Positions 1 to 5,356 are shown, numbered from the stretch's first letter. The stretch: 7,852 bases of DNA from Actinomycetota bacterium (GCA_009702405.1 WLIC01000019.1:1-7852), one strand, 5' to 3'. Numbers and translations are program-made. Notes: generated from the sequence alone by a model not told the origin.

Positions 1-768
1 CATCAAATCAGAGGAAGAGTTGGCAGGTCTAGAGAACGTGCCTATGCATACTTCCTATACTCACCAGATAAACCGTTATCTCCTTTTGCTTTAGACAGGC
101 TCTCAACCATTGCTGCTAACAACGAACTAGGTTCAGGTATGCAGGTAGCGCTAAAGGACCTTGAAATACGTGGAGCAGGAAACCTCTTAGGTGGAGAACA
201 ATCAGGTCACATCGCTGGTGTTGGTTTTGATCTTTACCTTCGAATGATTGGTGAAGCAGTTGATGAGTTCAAGGGCATCAAGCATGAATCTCCTGCTGAA
301 CTAAAACTGGAGATCCCAATCGATGCACATATCCCAATTGCTTACGTTGATTCAGAACGACTAAGACTTGAGGCATATCACAAGCTATCTGCAGCTAGCG
401 GAGAGTTAGGGACTAGAGCCCAACTAGATGCCATCTTCCAAGAACTAGAAGACCGATACGGAAAAGCCCCTCAGTCAGTCAAGAACCTGATTGATGTCAC
501 AGAGTTGAGGCAGCAGTGCAACAGGCTAAACCTCAAAGATGTCATGATGATCGGCAACCAGTTCAAACTAACCCCAATTGAACTAACCGAAGCAAGACAG
601 GTTCAACTCAGTTACGCATACCCAGGCATGAGATATCTATCTTCAGCTAAACAACTATCAGTTCCAGCACCAAGAGATGACCAAGGTGAAATACTCCAAG
701 ACAGAGCCTTGATCGATTGGGCCTGGGTGTTCCTGTCTCAAGTGTTTATCTCTCTTGAATCTGAATAG
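1..768 (+). CDS. mfd: Transcription-repair coupling factor Mfd, C-terminal part (5' end outside window)
   Basis: This is the last 255 residues of Mfd, the ATP-driven translocase that removes RNA polymerase stalled at DNA lesions and recruits UvrA. The frame is open from base 1, so the gene begins upstream of the window. Residues 2-9 read QIRGRVGR, the superfamily 2 helicase motif VI with its arginine fingers. This is followed by the Mfd-typical stretch around GSGMQVALKDLEIRGAGN and GGEQSGHI (about residues 44-72), which couples ATP hydrolysis to movement. From about residue 100 comes the TRCF C-terminal domain (PIDAHIPIAYV, then ERLRLEAYHKL), which in Mfd masks UvrA binding until the protein is engaged. 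The TAG stop is at 766-768. The last 23 bases overlap the convergent antitoxin gene on the other strand, and a perfect palindrome begins at the final base of the stop. Family assignment is firm; the missing N-terminal domains cannot be judged here. Confidence 0.97.
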   Translation, partial: HQIRGRVGRSRERAYAYFLYSPDKPLSPFALDRLSTIAANNELGSGMQVALKDLEIRGAGNLLGGEQSGHIAGVGFDLYLRMIGEAVDEFKGIKHESPAELKLEIPIDAHIPIAYVDSERLRLEAYHKLSAASGELGTRAQLDAIFQELEDRYGKAPQSVKNLIDVTELRQQCNRLNLKDVMMIGNQFKLTPIELTEARQVQLSYAYPGMRYLSSAKQLSVPAPRDDQGEILQDRALIDWAWVFLSQVFISLESE

Positions 769-1081
769 TCAAGCCAAGGCTTGACAAGATCTTGACTTGA
801 GTTGAGAGGGTTGGATTCGACTTTGCCTGTTCAATGTGGCAAATGTCCCGAGTGCTAATTCCTACCAACTTTGCAAGTGAGCGCTGTGACATCTTTAGGG
901 CACTTCTTCTGGAGACCACCGCCATAGCTAGTGAATTACGAAGATTACGTTCTTCAAAAGCCAGCGTCAGGTTTCTATTGAACTCGTGATCCTCAGGCTT
1001 CCAATCAGCCATCAGGAGCTTGTCGTGCTCTTCCTGGGTCAGTATTTCTAGCGAATTCTGTGTTTTCATATATGAAATCAT
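746..1081 (-). CDS. HigA-like antitoxin with XRE-family helix-turn-helix
   Basis: This 111-residue protein has an XRE/Cro-type helix-turn-helix at about residues 60-104 (KMSQRSLAKLVGISTRDICHIEQ, then NPTLSTQVKILSSLGL), preceded by a charged N-terminal half of about 50 residues. It directly follows the toxin gene: the toxin TAG (1084-1082) abuts this ATG (1081-1079). A strong AGGAGG lies seven bases upstream, inside the toxin's last codons, so the start at 1081 is well supported over a second ATG at codon 5. Antitoxins of this family bind and neutralise the toxin and usually repress their own operon; here that role is inferred from family and gene order. The start codon region holds a 14-bp perfect palindrome shared with the second antitoxin at 2322-2648, to which about half of the HTH residues are identical by hand alignment. 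The 3' end runs 23 bases into mfd. Confidence 0.88.
   Translation of the reverse strand: MISYMKTQNSLEILTQEEHDKLLMADWKPEDHEFNRNLTLAFEERNLRNSLAMAVVSRRSALKMSQRSLAKLVGISTRDICHIEQAKSNPTLSTQVKILSSLGLTIQIQER
768..785. repeat. Perfect inverted repeat at the mfd stop, inside the antitoxin 3' end
   Basis: GTCAAGCC and GGCTTGAC are exact reverse complements separated by AA. The repeat begins on the last base of the mfd stop codon. It is followed at 785-794 by a second palindrome, CAAGATCTTG. A hairpin could help end mfd transcription, but no T-run follows, so it is not a classic intrinsic terminator. On the other strand these bases encode conserved antitoxin residues (LSSLGLT), so the symmetry may be partly coding coincidence. 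Confidence 0.35.
1064..1077. promoter_or_regulatory. Perfect 14-bp palindrome at the antitoxin start (candidate operator)
   Basis: TTTCATATATGAAA is its own reverse complement and covers codons 2-6 of the antitoxin, including a second ATG. The same block, with one base changed in the first 12 bases of overlap plus flank, sits at the start of the paralogous antitoxin (2629-2646). Dimeric XRE proteins bind such dyads, so this may be an internal autoregulatory site. Being placed after the toxin gene, it would act on antitoxin expression or as a transcription block, not on the toxin's own promoter. The operator role is inference. Confidence 0.45.
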
Positions 1082-1483
1082 CTACTTTCCTCCTCTAAAA
1101 GTCAACAACATAGATCTTGCATTTTGGATTGCGATGTTTTGAGCTCGGTCGCTTCCATTTCGAAGCTTGTCATAACAGCCAAGGAGGAGGATCCCTCCGT
1201 CTTCAAAGGAACAGAAGACTCGGACCAGAACCTTTCTGTTCCTAGCATTATGAGGAAGAGTTATCCCCGCTGCTTTCAAAACACTCTTTAAGTTCCTTCC
1301 GATTCGGAACTCCCACAATCCACTTCCAAGTGCCTTCAGCAAAGTGCCGCTTGCAAGAGACATACCCTCTACTGCTAACACTTCAAGGAGCAAGCTGCGA
1401 ACTACGCTCTGAACCTCCGGTGGAAGTTCTTTCTCCTGCCTTAGAAACTCTTTGGTGTATAGCAGAGGCTTCTCGGGCGGCAT
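1082..1483 (-). CDS. HigB/RelE-superfamily toxin (Gp49-like)
   Basis: This 133-residue protein resembles the phage-derived Gp49/HigB branch of RelE-type toxins, which cleave mRNA on the ribosome. Visible hallmarks are LWEFRIG at 56-62 and VRVFCSFEDGGILLLGCYDK at 87-106, where family members have a YRVFY-like strand followed by a loop and an HGF or YDK strand. A basic C-terminal helix (NAR..LLTFR) follows. An insertion-like stretch around residues 62-85 (rich in K, R and N) makes it somewhat longer than the usual 90-120 residues. The toxin precedes the antitoxin, the order typical of higBA and the reverse of relBE. The sequence before the ATG at 1483 shows no Shine-Dalgarno motif, so translation may be weak or leaderless, whereas the antitoxin has a strong site. 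That difference would favour antitoxin excess. No frameshift or internal stop is seen, so I take it as intact. Activity is inferred, not shown. Confidence 0.82.
   Translation of the reverse strand: MPPEKPLLYTKEFLRQEKELPPEVQSVVRSLLLEVLAVEGMSLASGTLLKALGSGLWEFRIGRNLKSVLKAAGITLPHNARNRKVLVRVFCSFEDGGILLLGCYDKLRNGSDRAQNIAIQNARSMLLTFRGGK
1089..1094 (-). promoter_or_regulatory. Strong ribosome binding site for the antitoxin, inside the toxin 3' end
   Basis: The - strand reads AGGAGG, seven bases before the antitoxin ATG at 1081, within the last codons of the toxin. It decides the start codon and suggests that the antitoxin is translated independently of, or coupled to, the toxin reading frame, whose stop directly abuts the ATG. 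Confidence 0.8.
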
Positions 1484-1586
1484 TCGAATAGCGTAGAAGA
1501 ATTGAGCAAGGGGTGTTCAAGTTATCCCCAGTCTTAATTTATTGGTTCTGTATAGTGCTTGAAGCTCTTTCAAACTTCCCAGTAAA

Positions 1587-1624
1587 AAGTAAAGCCCCGA
1601 GGATTACTCCTCGAGGCTTTACTT
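1587..1624 (-). terminator. Rho-independent terminator of the TM2 gene
   Basis: Two 17-base arms (1587-1603 and 1608-1624) pair with a single C-A mismatch around the four-base loop TTAC (on the + strand). Read on the - strand, the hairpin starts ten bases after the TM2 stop codon and runs into TTTACTTTTTACT, a usable U-rich tail. It separates the TM2 gene from the toxin-antitoxin pair downstream, so the pair should have its own promoter somewhere in 1484-1586. In that stretch I found no convincing -35/-10 pair. On the + strand the tail is poorer in T, so termination is likely mainly in the - direction. Confidence 0.8.
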
Positions 1625-1633
1625 GTAAGTCCT

Positions 1634-1861
1634 TTACTTCTTTAGAAGTGGACGACCCTGAGCGTCAGTGACATTGTTCATGATGATCATGATGAAGTCG
1701 ATTAGAGACCAGATTCCACAACCACCAAGGGTTAGAAGCTTGGCAATTCCAAGACCAGTCTGACCTAGGTAGAAACGGTCAACTCCGAGACTTCCTAGAA
1801 AGAAACTTAGAAGAACAGTTGTTAGCCAGTCGCGCTGCGGAGGCATTGGGGTGTTTGACAT
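1634..1861 (-). CDS. TM2-domain small membrane protein
   Basis: This 75-residue protein is almost entirely a TM2 domain: two membrane helices (about 13-27 and 38-61) joined by a short turn carrying GVDRFYLGQTGLGIAK (26-41), the signature loop of the family. There is no signal peptide; a short polar N-terminus rich in Pro (MSNTPMPPQ) precedes the first helix, and a charged tail (DAQGRPLLKK) follows the second. The molecular role of bacterial TM2 proteins is not established. The ATG at 1861 has GAAAGG seven bases upstream on the - strand, supporting the start. The gene is divergent from a DUF2752 gene with 90 bases between the two starts. From memory these two families are often neighbours in bacteria, so a shared envelope-related job is possible but not shown. 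A strong terminator follows the stop. Confidence 0.9.
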   Translation of the reverse strand: MSNTPMPPQRDWLTTVLLSFFLGSLGVDRFYLGQTGLGIAKLLTLGGCGIWSLIDFIMIIMNNVTDAQGRPLLKK

Positions 1862-1868
1862 TGAATAA

Positions 1869-1915
1869 CCTTTCGAGGATAAGGAACTTATGTTCCTTTT
1901 CGAGAATAACTAACT
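1869..1915. repeat. Imperfect direct repeat and hairpin between the TM2 and DUF2752 genes
   Basis: Two copies of a roughly 20-base unit lie here: CCTTTCGAGGATAAGGAACT (1869-1888) and CCTTTTCGAGAATAACTAACT (1895-1915, written here as 21 bases with one inserted T; core CCTTTTCGAGAATAA). They are offset by about 26 bases. Between them AAGGAAC (1881-1887) and GTTCCTT (1892-1898) form a perfect 7-bp inverted repeat around TTAT. The left copy contains the TM2 ribosome binding site. The site could be an operator shared by both divergent genes or a leader hairpin of the TM2 mRNA. No clear -35/-10 pair stands out for either gene. Confidence 0.4.
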
Positions 1916-1937
1916 AGAGGCGGTAATCTTTGAGTTG

Positions 1938-1945
1938 AAAGGGAG
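1938..1945 (+). promoter_or_regulatory. Ribosome binding site that fixes the TTG start of the DUF2752 gene
   Basis: AAAGGGAG lies six bases before the TTG at 1952. An in-frame TAG at 1949-1951 directly precedes the TTG, so no earlier start is possible, and no ATG or GTG occurs in the next several codons. Confidence 0.7.
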
Positions 1946-1951
1946 CGTTAG

Positions 1952-2320
1952 TTGAACGTTATAAAGACAAAGTTCTTCAAACAGTATGGTGTTCTAGCCA
2001 TACTGGCGCTTTCCTATTTAGGTTTAGTGTCTTTTGGTCTACGCATACCTTGCCCAATCCACGCAGTAACAGGCTTTTATTGTCCTGGCTGTGGCAGCAC
2101 AAGAGCTGTGAAGGCTGTTCTAAACGGTGATCTACAGCTAGCGTTTCATGACAATGCTTTACTCATGGCTTCACCGGTTGTTATTGCTTTTGGACTTCTA
2201 ATTGAAAAGTATTCGCAAAAGAGAATGTGGCTTTATCTATTCCTAGCGATAGTTCTTGTTGTAGTTGTGATCTTTACAGTTGTTAGAAACCAACCGGGGT
2301 CCCAGTTCGCACCTCTGTAA
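1952..2320 (+). CDS. DUF2752 family membrane protein
   Basis: This 122-residue protein has the DUF2752 signature CPGCGSTRA at 44-52, a cysteine pair next to a TR dipeptide that could bind metal or a redox partner; the biochemical function of the family is unknown. A further cysteine lies upstream (IPCPIH, C34). Three hydrophobic segments are visible: about 13-30, about 67-84 and a very hydrophobic one at 92-111 (YLFLAIVLVVVVIFTVV). The tail is short and polar. The cysteine motif falls between the first two helices, next to a predicted amphipathic stretch (RAVKAVLNGDLQLAF). Translation starts at TTG, chosen because of AAAGGGAG six bases upstream and a stop directly before. The gene is divergent from the TM2 gene and ends one base before the convergent second antitoxin. 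Family assignment is good; the role is unknown. Confidence 0.85.
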   Translation: MNVIKTKFFKQYGVLAILALSYLGLVSFGLRIPCPIHAVTGFYCPGCGSTRAVKAVLNGDLQLAFHDNALLMASPVVIAFGLLIEKYSQKRMWLYLFLAIVLVVVVIFTVVRNQPGSQFAPL

Positions 2321-2321
2321 A

Positions 2322-2648
2322 TTACTTCAGAGCAATCTCAAGTTTCAAACCAAGTGCTGAAAGTAGTTTCACCTGAGTAGTTAGAGTTGGGTTGGCTTTG
2401 CCTTGTTCGATGTGGCTTATGTCTCGTTGGCTTACTGTTGCCAAGATTGCAAGCTCTCTTTGGTTGAGTCCTAGCGCCTCTCTTCGTTGGCTGATGGATT
2501 GCCCGATAAGTTTTCGAAAATTCTTTGCTTCAACCTCAAGCCTCAGCTGATCCCATAGAGCCTTTGCCTCTGGCGTCAACGCCTTGACTCGTTCCCCAGT
2601 CGCTACTTCAAAATCTACGTATTCTTTTGATTTCATATATGTAATCAT
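2322..2648 (-). CDS. Orphan HigA-like antitoxin with XRE-family helix-turn-helix
   Basis: This 108-residue protein is a paralogue of the antitoxin at 746-1081. The first six residues match almost exactly (MITYMK against MISYMK), the next 35 or so are unrelated in sequence, and from about residue 41 the two align without gaps. About half of the HTH residues are identical, including SHIEQ/CHIEQ, NPTL.TQVK and the LS.LGL ending. The HTH spans about residues 55-101. No intact toxin gene adjoins it: the ATG (2648) directly follows a TAG closing a short frame that looks like a toxin stub (see 2649-2699). The ribosome binding site is weak (CGAGAA), unlike the strong one of its paralogue. It may survive as a regulator, as an anti-addiction protein against the first toxin, or as a relic. 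The reading frame is intact. It ends one base from the DUF2752 stop, in convergent orientation. Confidence 0.85.
   Translation of the reverse strand: MITYMKSKEYVDFEVATGERVKALTPEAKALWDQLRLEVEAKNFRKLIGQSISQRREALGLNQRELAILATVSQRDISHIEQGKANPTLTTQVKLLSALGLKLEIALK
2629..2646. promoter_or_regulatory. Imperfect 18-bp palindrome at the second antitoxin start (candidate operator)
   Basis: GATTTCATATATGTAATC equals its reverse complement except for one mismatched pair. It covers codons 1-6 of the orphan antitoxin. On the + strand TTTCATATATG, one variable base, then AATCATCTA is shared with 1064-1085 at the first antitoxin, differing at one base in 21. Since the coding sequence right after it has diverged completely, the conservation looks like DNA-level selection. 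Binding by either antitoxin is inferred. Confidence 0.45.
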
Positions 2649-2699
2649 CTATTCTCGAAGTTTGAATGTCAATAGAGGGCTTAGGGCCTCATTCATTCT
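2649..2699 (-). pseudogene. 3' stub of a second HigB-like toxin gene
   Basis: Read on the - strand in the frame that ends with the TAG at 2651-2649, these codons give RMNEALSPLLTFKLRE. The intact toxin at 1082-1483 ends NARSMLLTFRGGK. In both, LLTF is followed by a basic residue and three more codons before a TAG that abuts the antitoxin ATG, and an alanine and a serine line up just upstream (allowing one residue of length difference). The bases TTGAC.TT also match. Upstream the frame stays open only to 2729, nine bases inside mazG, with no start or body of a toxin, so more than 100 residues are gone. I interpret this as deletion of most of a toxin gene, leaving an orphan antitoxin. The matched stretch is short, so chance similarity cannot be excluded. 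Confidence 0.5.
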
Positions 2700-2720
2700 C
2701 TCCTCTGGCAAACTAACACC

Positions 2721-3419
2721 ATGACTGAACTAGATAACCTAATCCAAACTGCAAACACTCTTAGATCTCCAGGCGGGTGTCCTTGGGATGCTGAACAAAC
2801 CCATGAGTCACTGGTGCAGTACTTGTTAGAAGAAACATATGAACTCATTGATGCCATTGAGTCAGGAACTAGAGAAGACGTTCTAGAAGAACTAGGAGAT
2901 GTTCTCTACCAGGTTGTCTTCCATTCAGATCTAGCTCAGTCAGGTTCCCTAGGAGAACCTTTCAACATCGAAGATGTTGCCCGCTTCACTCGAGAGAAGA
3001 TGGAGGGTAGACATCCTCATGTCTTTGGAACTCCAGAAGAACTTGAGAAATACAAAGCTAAAACTGGTGACGATGTAATGCTCAACTGGGATAACCACAA
3101 ACAGAAAGAGAAGCCAGAACGAGCCTCTGTATTAGATGGCATCCCTCAAGCACTACCTGCTCTAGCCCTAGCCAGCAAAGTAATAGGTAAAGCCCACAAG
3201 ATCAACCTCCTAGACAAAGAGGCACCATCGCTAATTCAGTTGAATAGTGAAGTAGAGCTAGGAGCACTCCTACTAGCCATAGTCCAAGCAGCTAAAGCCA
3301 AAGACCTAGACCCAGAACGAGCCCTAAGAACAGCAGTCAGAGACCTCTCAGACGACATAAGGAAAGCAGAAGTCCTAGCAGCTAGTGATGCTGGGGTTAT
3401 TGGGGTTGAAGAACGATAG
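2721..3419 (+). CDS. mazG: Nucleoside triphosphate pyrophosphohydrolase MazG
   Basis: This 232-residue MazG hydrolyses NTPs or dNTPs to monophosphate and pyrophosphate, cleaning the nucleotide pool. The N-terminal lobe is complete: CPWD at 20-23 with QTHESL at 26-31, then the Mg-binding helices EETYE (37-41) and EELGD (56-60), and the family signature RHPHVFG at 97-103. The middle segment (WDNHKQKEKPERASVLDGIP, about 123-142) leads into a second lobe that is degenerate: the position of its EELGD reads VELGA, losing the metal-binding Asp. E. coli MazG is about 30 residues longer with a fuller second lobe. The start ATG has no Shine-Dalgarno before it (CAAACTAACACC), suggesting a very short leader. 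Its upstream region is shared with the divergent toxin stub and orphan antitoxin, so the mazG promoter must lie in or near those relic sequences. It is downstream of mfd, a common actinobacterial neighbour. Confidence 0.95.
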   Translation: MTELDNLIQTANTLRSPGGCPWDAEQTHESLVQYLLEETYELIDAIESGTREDVLEELGDVLYQVVFHSDLAQSGSLGEPFNIEDVARFTREKMEGRHPHVFGTPEELEKYKAKTGDDVMLNWDNHKQKEKPERASVLDGIPQALPALALASKVIGKAHKINLLDKEAPSLIQLNSEVELGALLLAIVQAAKAKDLDPERALRTAVRDLSDDIRKAEVLAASDAGVIGVEER

Positions 3420-3424
3420 TAGAT

Positions 3425-3447
3425 ATCCAAAGCAAGTGTCTTTGGAT
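3425..3447. terminator. Hairpin in the mazG / DUF262 convergent gap
   Basis: ATCCAAAG (3425-3432) and CTTTGGAT (3440-3447) are perfect 8-bp arms around a seven-base loop. It starts six bases after the mazG stop and lies in the 55-base gap between two convergent genes, where a bidirectional terminator is expected. The stem is AT-rich and no T-run follows on either strand, so it is a weak or factor-assisted candidate. Confidence 0.4.
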
Positions 3448-3474
3448 TCAAACCTGCCTTAAAGTGCCACGTTT

Positions 3475-5328
3475 TTATCTAGATCTAAGTGGTTTGTAGC
3501 CCACGATGTGCGGCTCTCCATTTTCAATGACAGCTGGGTTTGTTAATGCTGTGATAGCTTCGCTAACCCACTCAGTTCTGGCGTTGATTTCATTTTTGTC
3601 CCATTGCAATGCCATAGTGACATCTTCGGTTATGTCAACGTGTGATTCACCAAGCCCCGGCTTATCCTCTAAGCCTGAAAGCTTTACTCCCCATTCAGCG
3701 TTCTGAATTGAAGTGTTGATTTCAAATTCAAGGATAGATAGGTTTCCCCACTTGTTTAGGTAGTCGGCATATACTTCAGCAGATAGATCGTTTGAATCTT
3801 TGGGGGCTACTAGCTGGTACCAGTTTGAACTATCACCATCGGGTTTTTGAGGAGCTAGATGTTCGATGTGCAGTTGATTCTGAGCCCAAATGAAGTCGGT
3901 CTGCGCAATACCGAAGTTTATTTTCTTCAATACGTAGAACTGAAGATCTTTCTTGGCTGGATTCACTAGAATTTCGGATTTTACCGAAGCATCACTTGGG
4001 GCTTTCGCCAAGATTCTCAAAATGGATGCCTTTAAGGCTTCCTCGTCCTTTATGTTTCCTAGACTCTGCGCCTCGTCTTGATAAAAAGTTTCGATCTCCT
4101 GTGCGTTACCTCCGGTAAGAATCCATCTAAATGCAAGGATCTCGATGGCACGAGCTGCCTTAATTTTCATAGTCGTGCTGTGACCCAGCAAGAAAACTTT
4201 TAGTAAGTAAATTCGATGAGTCTCTGAGAAGAGATTCATTCGCTTCAAGCACCTGTCAAGCTCAATCGAGTTGGTACTTGAATTTTCGTTGAGTAACTGT
4301 GAATACAAAACTGAGGCTTCGGATACTTTGTCAAGATTGATTAGGCCTCCATTTAGGCCATATCCATCAATTAGGCGAGTGAACATCGCAAAGATTTTCT
4401 TGCTCTGAACCTTTTCTTTTTGGGCTGTGAGCAAGTAATGTCTGAGAAACTTTGTGAATGGATAGCCTTCTAGGTTTTCTACCGCCTGGTCCCAACGAGC
4501 TAATGCTTGCTGGAAGTCCTCAGTGTTGAGGTCAGCCACGCCTTTTAGTGTGTAGCTCTTTAGCAGATCGCTTGGAGTAAGTCGCAAGCCACGATCATTT
4601 AGAGTTTCAAACAAAATGTAAGCATCATCTTCGCTATAAACACGCATGCTCAGAAGCTCCATGCCTGACGAAATAGTTTGGATGAGTTTGTGCAGCGCTG
4701 TTTTTTGATCAATGTCAGTTTCTCCAGACTTTGTGATCCAAATATCTAGACTCTTCTTGATTCGGTTGTAGGCAGCTCGCAGTTCTTTAGTCGCATTTTT
4801 CTGCTTAGCGGTCAAGTCCTGCCCCGGGCCGAAGTGCTTCCTATTTGGGCTTCCAAGTGGCAAGAAAATGTACTCTTTGAAGATCGACCTGATTTGGTAG
4901 TTCGGTGTAAATTTTGGAGTAATCATGTCCTGCATTAGAAGCATTCCATCTAATGGTGATGCAATGTTTACTGAGACTCCTCCAATGTGAACGTTTGGGT
5001 CTGGATACCTTGACACGATATCCCTAATCACACACATCAGCATTACCGCTGTAGTCAGTCTCTGCTGCCCATCAATCAAAGAGCCTGAGTTCGAGTTGTG
5101 TGGCTTCAGCAGGACAACAGGTCCAAAAAAGTGTGTGTCGTTACTTTGGACTGCCGAGTAAAGATCATCCAGAAATGAGTCAATTTGGGCAGCTTGCCAA
5201 GCATAGTTTCGTTGGTAATCAGGCACGACTATTTTGTTATTACCTGCGAAAATGCCAGATAGCGTTTCACCATCAGCTTTGATATCCATTGGAAGCACCC
5301 ATTCTTGTCGGAAATGATCTCGGATCAT
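3475..5328 (-). CDS. DUF262 + DUF1524 protein, GmrSD-type restriction endonuclease candidate
   Basis: This protein of up to 617 residues joins two domains found in GmrSD-type modification-dependent nucleases and related anti-phage proteins. The N-terminal DUF262 (ParB/Srx-like NTPase fold) shows VPDYQRNYAW (35-44), the hallmark IDGQQRLTT (85-93) and the conserved LFETLNDRGLRLTPSDLLK (239-257). A helical middle follows. The C-terminal DUF1524 carries HIEHLAPQ (487-494), WGNLSIL (527-533), N538 and K549, the His-Asn-His/Lys pattern of its HNH-like nuclease site; near the end WDKNEINAR (576-584) fits the usual family close. Both sites look intact and the length is normal for the fused form. The true start is probably Met14 (ATG at 5289), since relatives begin near the MDIKADG motif and a likely promoter lies over the upstream ATG. 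It stands alone, opposite in direction to mazG and hisS, with no methylase or partner gene. Whether it targets modified DNA is unknown. Confidence 0.88.
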   Translation of the reverse strand: MIRDHFRQEWVLPMDIKADGETLSGIFAGNNKIVVPDYQRNYAWQAAQIDSFLDDLYSAVQSNDTHFFGPVVLLKPHNSNSGSLIDGQQRLTTAVMLMCVIRDIVSRYPDPNVHIGGVSVNIASPLDGMLLMQDMITPKFTPNYQIRSIFKEYIFLPLGSPNRKHFGPGQDLTAKQKNATKELRAAYNRIKKSLDIWITKSGETDIDQKTALHKLIQTISSGMELLSMRVYSEDDAYILFETLNDRGLRLTPSDLLKSYTLKGVADLNTEDFQQALARWDQAVENLEGYPFTKFLRHYLLTAQKEKVQSKKIFAMFTRLIDGYGLNGGLINLDKVSEASVLYSQLLNENSSTNSIELDRCLKRMNLFSETHRIYLLKVFLLGHSTTMKIKAARAIEILAFRWILTGGNAQEIETFYQDEAQSLGNIKDEEALKASILRILAKAPSDASVKSEILVNPAKKDLQFYVLKKINFGIAQTDFIWAQNQLHIEHLAPQKPDGDSSNWYQLVAPKDSNDLSAEVYADYLNKWGNLSILEFEINTSIQNAEWGVKLSGLEDKPGLGESHVDITEDVTMALQWDKNEINARTEWVSEAITALTNPAVIENGEPHIVGYKPLRSR

Positions 5329-5356
5329 TGGATCATGGCAGTTGATCTCGTGTCAA
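5327..5356 (-). promoter_or_regulatory. Possible promoter of the DUF262 gene
   Basis: On the - strand a perfect TTGACA (5356-5351) is followed after 18 bases by TCCAAT (5332-5327), a 4-of-6 match to TATAAT. Transcription would start around 5315-5322, after the ATG at 5328 but before the ATG at 5289, so this favours the shorter 604-residue protein. The -10 is imperfect. Confidence 0.4.

Noticed and set aside
1559..1573. TTGAA-N5-TTCAA dyad upstream of the toxin gene as its operator
   Set aside because: Arms are only 5 bp, the site does not resemble the palindrome at the antitoxin starts, and no promoter elements frame it.
2667..2672. TTGACA on the - strand (2672-2667) as the -35 of the orphan antitoxin
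   Set aside because: No acceptable -10 lies 16-18 bases downstream, and the hexamer is explained by the Leu-Thr codons of the toxin stub.
3236..3451. Open frame of 71 codons on the - strand across the mazG 3' end
   Set aside because: It lies almost wholly antisense to mazG, has low-complexity Ser/Ala/Arg composition and resembles no family; it is a shadow of the real gene.
3506..3706. Open frames on the + strand inside the DUF262 gene (also 5100-5282)
   Set aside because: Both are short, opposite to a well-supported conserved gene, and show no family motif.
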